Shown piece after piece: positions 7,633 through 12,182 of a stretch of DNA of 12,182 nucleotides. The position numbers and the translations under genes are program-made. The notes below the pieces were generated by a model. The model searched no databases and was not told where the DNA came from. It saw only the letters and a list, made by a program, of their open reading frames with translations. Origin of the DNA: an uncultured bacterium (GTDB lineage: Bacteria; Bacillota; Clostridia; Oscillospirales; Ruminococcaceae); assembly GCA_905215595.1 (NCBI GenBank), contig CAJMQZ010000060.1, positions 1 through 12,182 on the forward strand, in the 5' to 3' direction. Every line of letters begins with the position of its first letter. Position 1 is the first letter of the stretch.

Positions 7633-7650
7633 AGTTTTCTCCTCCTTGTT

Positions 7651-7686
7651 TTGTCGAATCGGACAACGGCAGGGGACGCCCCTGCC
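7651..7686 (-). promoter_or_regulatory. Leader hairpins of the membrane GH3 gene
   Basis: Two inverted repeats lie between the predicted transcription start (about 7691) and the ribosome binding site. The first is GGCAGGGG (7668-7675) with CCCCTGCC (7679-7686), 8 bp and a 3-nt loop. The second is TTGTC (7651-7655) with GACAA (7662-7666). The first would be the very 5' end of the mRNA and could stabilise it; there is no U-tract, so it does not look like a terminator. Their role is inferred. Confidence 0.5.
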
Positions 7687-7697
7687 AGCTTGACTTT

Positions 7698-7728
7698 ATG
7701 ATACCAGAAATTGACGGAGAATTTTCAA
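7698..7728 (-). promoter_or_regulatory. Predicted promoter of the membrane GH3 gene
   Basis: On the minus strand, TATCAT (7698-7703) is preceded by TGG, giving an extended -10 (TGnTATCAT). TTGAAA (7723-7728) lies 19 bp upstream, slightly too far, so the promoter may need an activator. Predicted start near 7691, about 60 nt before the ATG. A perfect TATAAT also exists at 7820-7825 on the minus strand with a poor -35 (TTGTTG, 18 bp), a possible second, distal promoter. Confidence 0.55.
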
Positions 7729-7735
7729 TTTGTTC

Positions 7736-7830
7736 ATAAACTGTCGCTTTGAACGCACAATTTGCAAAAGTTACAATAAGGTTTCAAATTTTATTGTGCT
7801 AATATACAAATATTGCCGCATTATATTTGT
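7736..7830 (-). promoter_or_regulatory. AT-rich operator region with inverted repeats and a LytTR-type half-site
   Basis: This AT-rich stretch, unlike the GC-rich surroundings, contains several ordered elements. ACAAATAT (7806-7813) and ATATTTGT (7823-7830) form a perfect 8-bp inverted repeat with a 9-bp spacer. ACAATAA (7773-7779) and TTATTGT (7791-7797) form a 7-bp one. GCACAAT (7755-7761) mirrors ATTGTGC (7793-7799). On the minus strand ACAGTTTAT (7736-7744) fits the published LytTR half-site pattern and lies 8 bp upstream of the predicted -35, but no good second half-site is seen at the usual spacing. The region is likely regulatory; the proteins that bind it are unknown. Confidence 0.5.
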
Positions 7831-7842
7831 GCACCCTGCCAG

Positions 7843-7873
7843 ACAACAAAAAACGGCAGGGGATACCTGCCGT
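7843..7873 (-). terminator. Intrinsic terminator after the sensor kinase
   Basis: On the minus strand ACGGCAGG-TATCC-CCTGCCGT (7853-7873) forms an 8-bp perfect stem with a 5-nt loop, followed directly by TTTTTGTTGT (7843-7852). It begins 7 bp after the kinase stop codon. This is a textbook intrinsic terminator and separates the two-component operon from the GH3 gene downstream. Confidence 0.9.
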
Positions 7874-7879
7874 AAAAAT

Positions 7880-9151
7880 TTATTCGTTTTGGGGCAGCGG
7901 AAATAAGATCCGCAGGGTGCACCAGTTGTTTTCCCAGTGCAGCGTCATGCTGCCGCCGTGCTGCCCGACGGTGGTGCGGACGCTTTTCAAGTCGGTCCCC
8001 TGCGGCAGACCGTCCGCATCCAGTGCCGGGGCAGCCTCTGTATAATGCTCGAACCGCAGCATGGCAAAGCCGCCCTGACTGTACACCGCCACCTTGATGA
8101 GCCGCTTTTCGGGGTCCGGCTCGGCGCGCACGGCGGCAATGGCGTTGTCCAGCGCCACACCCACGATGGTGCACAGCTCCCGGATGGTGAGAAAGCCCAG
8201 CATCCTGCCGTCCGCCACGCTGGTGATGGTGATATTCTCCTGCTGGCATTCCATGGTCTTGGCGGTGAGCAGGGTATCCAGCACCGGGTTGCCGGTCTTG
8301 TTCTCGGCCTCGTACTGGCGGATGTTCTGCTCCATGGCGGCAATGGCGGCGTTCTGCTTGGTCTGGTCCTGCTCCTCCCGGATGCGGGCAAGCTGGACTT
8401 TCAGTTCATGGTACCGCCGGTTGATGAGGTTGATGCCCTCTTTACTGCGCTTGTACTGCTCATACTGGCGGTGCAGCACCTCGTCCATGGCGGCAAGCTC
8501 GCTGTGCAAAGCGTTCTCCCGCAGCTGCTCGTGCTGCACGGTCAGGATCAGCACGCCGGAAAAATCCACCAGTGTGCGGATGGAAAAGATGCTCATGTTG
8601 ATATCGCTGCCCGGCAGAAAGCCCAGATTGCTCACCGCAAAGGCGGTCAGCGCCAGCATGACCGCCGTCAGGGCGGCGCTGCCGCTGATCTGCAGATGCC
8701 CGGCAGGCTGGGGTCTGATGTGCAGCCAATAGCTCATCCCCCCGAACAGCGCCCCGTACACCAGCGCCAGCAGCAGCAAAGACAGCGGCTCCCACGGGCT
8801 GCGGGCGGGCCAGAGGGCGCAGTGCAGCTGCCACTCTACGCTGGCGGCAAGCTCTGCCAGAATAAACGCCCGGGCGCAGTGATACCCGGCTTCCAGCAGG
8901 GTGATGCTCCACACACCCCATAAATATAAGTAAGAAAGCCCGATGGCCGTTACCATGCAGGGGATCCAAAGCCCGCCGGGCACATCGCCCGTCAGCCCCA
9001 GAAAGGCAGACAGCACCGCCGCCCACAGCAGGGTGACACCCACGGTAACTGCCTTGGAAAAGCGGGGTGCAAGCGCCGGGGTGACCAGCAGTACCGACAG
9101 ACACTCGGCAAGGGCGGTGTACAGCCGGGGGATATCCGGCAGCGCGGTCAT
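7880..9151 (-). CDS. AgrC/LytTR-type GHKL sensor histidine kinase
   Basis: A 423-residue membrane sensor kinase and presumed partner of the overlapping LytTR regulator. The N-terminal half (about 10-205) has roughly six hydrophobic segments and no extracellular domain of note. It is followed by a coiled-coil dimerisation segment (about 206-285). Probable phosphoacceptor His248 sits in RRYHELKVQL, a divergent form of the HD-x-x-NH box of the AgrC-like group. The ATPase domain begins with GNPVLDTLLTAK (288-299), has the N-box LDNAIAAV (334-341) with Asn336, and a weak G-box GTDLKSVRTTVGQHGG (385-400) in place of the usual GLGL. The ATG overlaps the regulator's stop as ATGA, giving a translationally coupled pair. 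The ligand is unknown; no peptide-precursor gene of the AgrD kind is visible beside it. An intrinsic terminator follows. Confidence 0.88.
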   Translation of the reverse strand: MTALPDIPRLYTALAECLSVLLVTPALAPRFSKAVTVGVTLLWAAVLSAFLGLTGDVPGGLWIPCMVTAIGLSYLYLWGVWSITLLEAGYHCARAFILAELAASVEWQLHCALWPARSPWEPLSLLLLALVYGALFGGMSYWLHIRPQPAGHLQISGSAALTAVMLALTAFAVSNLGFLPGSDINMSIFSIRTLVDFSGVLILTVQHEQLRENALHSELAAMDEVLHRQYEQYKRSKEGINLINRRYHELKVQLARIREEQDQTKQNAAIAAMEQNIRQYEAENKTGNPVLDTLLTAKTMECQQENITITSVADGRMLGFLTIRELCTIVGVALDNAIAAVRAEPDPEKRLIKVAVYSQGGFAMLRFEHYTEAAPALDADGLPQGTDLKSVRTTVGQHGGSMTLHWENNWCTLRILFPLPQNE

Positions 9152-9858
9152 GAGCCTTCACCTCCGATGTAGTCGGTCAGGGCGGCAAGAAAGGCCTTGC
9201 GCTTGGGACGGCTGACCTGCAGCTCGCAGGGGCCCACCTGTACGGTGCTCTGCCGCAGCTCCCGCACCTGTGCCAGATTGACAAGGTAGCCGCTGTTGCA
9301 GCGGGCAAAGGGGCAGTCTGCCAGCTTTTCCTCAAAGGTCTTGAGGGCGCCGGGGGCAGAAAAATCGCCCTCGTCGGTGTAAAAGTGCACCCGGTGCCCC
9401 TCGCTTTCCAGATAATAGATGCTTGCGGTATCCAGTCGGCGCAGCCCGCCCTCCACCGGCACGGTCAGGTAGCGCTTTGCCCGCTTTTCCAGCCGGGAAA
9501 CGGCCTTGAGCAGCTGCTGCGAAAAGGCAAAGTAGGGCACCGGCTTCAGCACATAGTCCAGCGCTCCCACCGAGTAACCCCGGATGGCATACTGCGCCAT
9601 ATTGGTGATGAAGATCAGGATGACGTCTGCATCCATCTGCCGGATGCGCTCTGCCGTGGTCATGCCGTCCAGATGCTTCATCTCCACATCCAGAAAAATA
9701 ATGTCGTAGACCGCGCGGTAGTTGTCCAGAATGTCCACCCCGTCCGCAAAGACCGTCACTTCAAATTCTGTCCCGTACTGCCGGGTATACCGCCGGACAT
9801 ACTCCTGCAATACCCCCTGCACCTCCGCGTCGTCCTCTACGATCGCCACCCGGATCAT
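9148..9858 (-). CDS. LytTR-family response regulator
   Basis: A 236-residue response regulator. Receiver domain (1-120): acidic pocket Glu8-Asp9-Asp10, phosphorylation site Asp57 in FLDVEM, Thr85 in FITN and Lys105 in VLKP. DNA-binding LytTR domain (about 128-232): RRLDTASIYYLESEGHRV, FARCNSGYLVNLAQV and SRPKRKAFL. I chose the ATG at 9856-9858 because it has GGGAGG 7 nt upstream and the protein starts exactly at the receiver fold (MIRVAIVEDD). The longer frame from 9915 would start inside the promoter, upstream of the predicted transcription start. It is the first gene of a two-gene operon. LytTR regulators commonly bind paired 9-bp repeats upstream of extracellular or surface functions, so the membrane GH3 gene just downstream is a natural candidate target (inference). 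Confidence 0.92.
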   Translation of the reverse strand: MIRVAIVEDDAEVQGVLQEYVRRYTRQYGTEFEVTVFADGVDILDNYRAVYDIIFLDVEMKHLDGMTTAERIRQMDADVILIFITNMAQYAIRGYSVGALDYVLKPVPYFAFSQQLLKAVSRLEKRAKRYLTVPVEGGLRRLDTASIYYLESEGHRVHFYTDEGDFSAPGALKTFEEKLADCPFARCNSGYLVNLAQVRELRQSTVQVGPCELQVSRPKRKAFLAALTDYIGGEGS

Positions 9859-9903
9859 GGCCGCACCTCCCTTACCACACCTTTGTGGAACTGTTACGGC
9901 TCT

Positions 9904-9933
9904 ATTATAACGCAATCACGGCAGGTTTGCCAA
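9904..9933 (-). promoter_or_regulatory. Sigma-70-type promoter of the two-component operon
   Basis: Minus strand: TTGGCA (9928-9933), 18-bp spacer, consensus TATAAT (9904-9909). The start is expected near 9897, giving a leader of about 40 nt. That leader has a 5-bp hairpin CCACA/TGTGG (9875-9888) and the hexamer ACAGTT (9889-9894), the core of LytTR half-sites. The -35 lies only 11 bp from the malQ terminator stem. Confidence 0.82.
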
Positions 9934-9944
9934 GGGGCATCCGC

Positions 9945-9984
9945 ACAAAGGGCAGGGCAGCCCACAGGCCGCCCTGCCCTTTGT
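9945..9984 (-). terminator. Terminator hairpin after malQ
   Basis: A 14-bp perfect inverted repeat, ACAAAGGGCAGGGC (9945-9958) and GCCCTGCCCTTTGT (9971-9984), with a 12-nt loop, 17 bp after the malQ stop. The 3' side on the minus strand ends CCCTTTGTGCGG, so the U-tract is poor. Very stable stem, but termination may be partial or factor-aided; it could also simply insulate the promoter that follows. Confidence 0.65.
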
Positions 9985-10001
9985 ATGGAGTTCTTTTACG
10001 C

Positions 10002-11510
10002 TCACGCCCAGTTCATCCGGCCGTAGCGGGTAGTCAGCTGGCAGATCTCTTTTTGGAGCTTCTTGGTCAGCTGGGTCTTTTTCAGCCGCCAGCGCCAGTT
10101 CTGGCCTACGGTGGAGGGCTTGTTGATGCGGGCGGCGTTATCCAGCCCCAGCCAGTCCTGCATGGGGATGATGCACCTTGCCGCTGCGCTGCGCAGGATC
10201 AGTGCGATCATGCTTTTATAAAGCTGTTCGTCCGGGGTGGCGTAGTCGTACAGGTAATCCCGCACCATGGCGCGCTCGGCATCCGAGATGGTCTGGTACC
10301 AGGAGACCAGCGTCTCGTTGTCGTGGGTGCCGGTATACGCCACGCTGTTCACCGGGTAGTTGTGGGGCAGGTAGTCGCTGGCGCTGCCGGTATCGCGGGA
10401 GTCAAAGGCAAATTCCAGCACCTTCATGCCGGGGAAGCCGCTGTCCCGCACCAGCTGCCGCACAGTGTCGCTCATATAGCCGAGATCCTCGGCAATGATC
10501 TCCCGCTTGCCCAGCGCCTGCTCCACGGCGCGGAACAGCTCGATGCCGGGGCCTTTTTCCCAGTGGCCATCCACCGCCGTCTCGCTGCCGTAGGGGATGG
10601 AGAAATACTCATCGAAGCCGCGGAAGTGGTCGATGCGCACCACATCGTACAGCTCAAAGCAGTACCACAGCCGGGTGATCCACCACTGATAGCCGGTCGC
10701 ACGGTGCGCCTCCCAGCGGTAGAGCGGGTTGCCCCACAGCTGACCGGTGGGGGAGAAACCATCCGGGGGAACGCCCGCCACCGCCGTGGGGATGTTGTCC
10801 TTGTCCAGCTGGAACAGCCCCGGGTTTGCCCATGCGTCTGCCGAATCCAGCGCCACATAGATGGGGATATCGCCGATGATCTGGATGCCCTTGCTGTTGG
10901 CGTAGGCTTTCAGCTTGCGCCACTGCTCGTCGAACTTGAACTGAAGATACTTGTGGTACTCCACCTCAAAGTACAGCTCCCGGCGGTAGTAGTCCATGGC
11001 GGGCTGCCAGCGCAGACGGATATCCTCTGCCCACTCGATCCACGGCTTGCCCTCAAAGCGGTCCTTTACCGCCATGAACAGGGCAAAATCGTCCAGCCAC
11101 CACTTGTTTTTCTCGCAGAATGCCGTAAACGCTTCGTTGTGGCCGATGTCGCTGCGGGAGTACGCCAGCCGCAGCAGACGGCCGCGCTCGGTATACAGGC
11201 GGCTGTAATCAATGTCATCCGCCTTGCGGCCGAAGTTTGCCTTTTTGCACTCGGCGGCGGTCAGCACCCCTTCCTCCACCAGTGCGTCCAGACTGATGAA
11301 ATAAGGGTTGCCCGCAAAGGCGGAAAAGCTCTGATAGGGGCTGTCGCCGTAGCTGGTCACACCCAGCGGTAAAATCTGCCAATAGGTCTGCCCGGCTTCC
11401 CTGAGCCAATCCACAAAGTCGTATGCCTCCTGCGAAAAGCAGCCGATGCCGTAAGGGGACGGCAGACTGCTGATGGGCAGCAAAATGCCTGCACTTCTCT
11501 GCATCTTCAT
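10002..11510 (-). CDS. malQ: 4-alpha-glucanotransferase (amylomaltase, GH77)
   Basis: A 502-residue cytoplasmic enzyme that transfers alpha-1,4-glucan segments between maltodextrins and releases glucose. Family length and motifs are complete: SAGILLPISSLPSPYGIG near the N-terminus, GDSPYQSFSAFAGNPYF (55-71), GDIPIYVALDSADAW (213-227), nucleophile Asp294 in VVRIDHFRGF, acid/base Glu341 in IIAEDLG, stabilising Asp397 in YTGTHDNET, and a C-terminal NKPSTVGQNWRWR. The ATG at 11508-11510 follows AAGGAAGG closely. The third residue is also Met (11502-11504), has a more usual spacing, and MQRSAGILLP matches the usual family start better, so the true start may be 6 nt in. It lies 10 nt after the phosphatase-like gene, in one operon, and is followed by a strong hairpin. 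Confidence 0.95.
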   Translation of the reverse strand: MKMQRSAGILLPISSLPSPYGIGCFSQEAYDFVDWLREAGQTYWQILPLGVTSYGDSPYQSFSAFAGNPYFISLDALVEEGVLTAAECKKANFGRKADDIDYSRLYTERGRLLRLAYSRSDIGHNEAFTAFCEKNKWWLDDFALFMAVKDRFEGKPWIEWAEDIRLRWQPAMDYYRRELYFEVEYHKYLQFKFDEQWRKLKAYANSKGIQIIGDIPIYVALDSADAWANPGLFQLDKDNIPTAVAGVPPDGFSPTGQLWGNPLYRWEAHRATGYQWWITRLWYCFELYDVVRIDHFRGFDEYFSIPYGSETAVDGHWEKGPGIELFRAVEQALGKREIIAEDLGYMSDTVRQLVRDSGFPGMKVLEFAFDSRDTGSASDYLPHNYPVNSVAYTGTHDNETLVSWYQTISDAERAMVRDYLYDYATPDEQLYKSMIALILRSAAARCIIPMQDWLGLDNAARINKPSTVGQNWRWRLKKTQLTKKLQKEICQLTTRYGRMNWA

Positions 11511-11520
11511 TTACCTTCCT

Positions 11521-12182
11521 TTATAACTCGATCATAACACCGGCATGGTCAGACACCTGCGGCTCCTGCAGGCCGCCAAACACCACCCGGCTGCTCTTGA
11601 CAGCCACCGCCTTGGAGCACCAGATCTGGTCGATGCGCTTTTTGGCCGCTGCATCCGGGGCATCCCGCCAGCCGTCAATGGCTTCCACCACCGTGTAGCC
11701 CGCATCCCGCTGCTGTGCCAAGCGGTAGGTATCCTGCCAGCCGCTGCGCCGGACAAGGTCGTAGCCCTCGCCCCGCACATCGGCTTCGCTGTTGAAGTCG
11801 CCCAGCAGAAAGGCGGTCTTTTTTGCGCCCGCCGCCTTTGAAAGCTTTTCCCACTGGGGAGCGAAAGGTTCCACTTCGTCCTTCCACCAGCCCAGATGCA
11901 CCGTATAATACCAGACGTCTCCTGCGCAGACGCCCAGCGTGCGGCGGGTCTTCCAGTTGTTGTAATCATTGATCTGGCTCAGCAGCAGGTTTTCGGCGTC
12001 AGTGATGGGTGCACGGCTGAACACCGCCGCGCCCTCATCGTAAATGTCGTAGCCGATCTTTGCCGGGAGCCAGCTCCAATAGTAGTGCACGCCCCGCGCT
12101 TCCAGCATTTTTGCCACGGCTGCGGCGTGGTTGTCCGCTTTCAGCAGCACCATATTGCCGGGGCAGGGGTAGTACCCCGCCG
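11521..12182 (-). CDS. Endonuclease/exonuclease/phosphatase-fold hydrolase, possibly maltose-6'-phosphate phosphatase-like (5' end outside window)
   Basis: The last 219 complete codons of a metal-dependent hydrolase of the DNase I-like superfamily. The open frame continues to the window edge (AGYYPCPGN before the internal Met at 12151-12153), so the start and the first catalytic Asn/Glu motifs are not visible. What is visible: GYDIYDEGAAVFSR, TRRTLG, the catalytic-His strand YYTVHLGWW, LLGDFNSEAD (metal/active-site Asp and Asn), KRIDQIWCS and the C-terminal SDHAGVMIEL with the final Asp-His pair. The superfamily holds nucleases and sugar or lipid phosphatases. The direct operon link to malQ and the pattern HLGWW...EEP-like body resemble MapP, the phosphatase of maltose 6'-phosphate from lactic acid bacteria as I recall it. 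Fold call is firm, substrate is inference. Confidence 0.85.
   Translation of the reverse strand, partial: AGYYPCPGNMVLLKADNHAAAVAKMLEARGVHYYWSWLPAKIGYDIYDEGAAVFSRAPITDAENLLLSQINDYNNWKTRRTLGVCAGDVWYYTVHLGWWKDEVEPFAPQWEKLSKAAGAKKTAFLLGDFNSEADVRGEGYDLVRRSGWQDTYRLAQQRDAGYTVVEAIDGWRDAPDAAAKKRIDQIWCSKAVAVKSSRVVFGGLQEPQVSDHAGVMIEL

Noticed and set aside
4330..7701. Plus-strand open frame of 1123 codons opposite the two GH3 genes
   Set aside because: It is antisense to two genes with intact catalytic motifs, shows no recognisable domain, is rich in H, Q, V and G as expected from a mirrored GC-rich frame, and has no convincing ribosome binding site.
7736..7757. Complete LytTR binding site (two half-sites at standard spacing)
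   Set aside because: Only one half-site fits; the neighbouring TGCGTTCAA is degenerate and only 4 bp away, so a full site cannot be claimed.
9859..9915. Longer start for the LytTR regulator at 9915
   Set aside because: It would begin inside the promoter, upstream of the predicted transcription start, and adds 19 residues before the receiver fold; the ATG at 9858 has a good ribosome binding site.
9885..11372. Plus-strand open frame of 495 codons opposite malQ
   Set aside because: Antisense to an amylomaltase with complete active-site motifs; no domain recognised.

Overview
The window is a moderately GC-rich stretch of bacterial chromosome in which every supported gene lies on the minus strand. 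Ribosome binding sites are strong, AGGAGG-like, and sigma-70-type promoters and tight operons are visible. The gene set is RNase Y, AgrC/LytTR-type signalling, GH3 glycosidases with Clostridia-style architectures and a GH77 amylomaltase. Together with the intergenic hairpin repeat, this points to a gut Clostridia/Oscillospiraceae member. Faecalibacterium or a close relative is my best guess from recollection of similar sequences; nothing here proves the genus.

Layout in minus-strand transcription order, from high to low coordinates. (1) 12182-10002: the 3' part of an endonuclease/exonuclease/phosphatase-fold hydrolase followed 10 nt later by malQ, probably a maltodextrin-use operon closed by a hairpin at 9945-9984. 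(2) 9933-7843: a clear promoter (TTGGCA-18-TATAAT), then a LytTR response regulator and an AgrC-like GHKL sensor kinase overlapping by 4 nt (ATGA), then an intrinsic terminator. (3) 7842-7633: an AT-rich regulatory region with inverted repeats, one good LytTR-type half-site, an extended -10 promoter and leader hairpins. (4) 7632-4774: a large membrane-anchored GH3 enzyme with swapped domain order. (5) An intrinsic terminator at 4686-4729, then a cytoplasmic GH3 beta-glycosidase (4658-2241) coupled to a GtrA-like membrane protein (2227-1673), closed by a terminator at 1594-1638. (6) 1585-1374: a hairpin-rich element with terminal inverted repeats. (7) A strong promoter, a leader of about 260 nt and the 5' two thirds of rny, cut by the window start.

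Working model (inference): the membrane GH3 trims glycosides or oligosaccharides outside the cell, the cytoplasmic GH3 finishes imported glycosides, and MalQ plus the phosphatase-like protein handle alpha-glucans. The two-component system immediately upstream of the GH3 genes may control them. The most unusual items are the three-TM, domain-swapped GH3, the two-component system next to it with a possible LytTR box at an activator position, and the terminator that separates the two GH3 genes.
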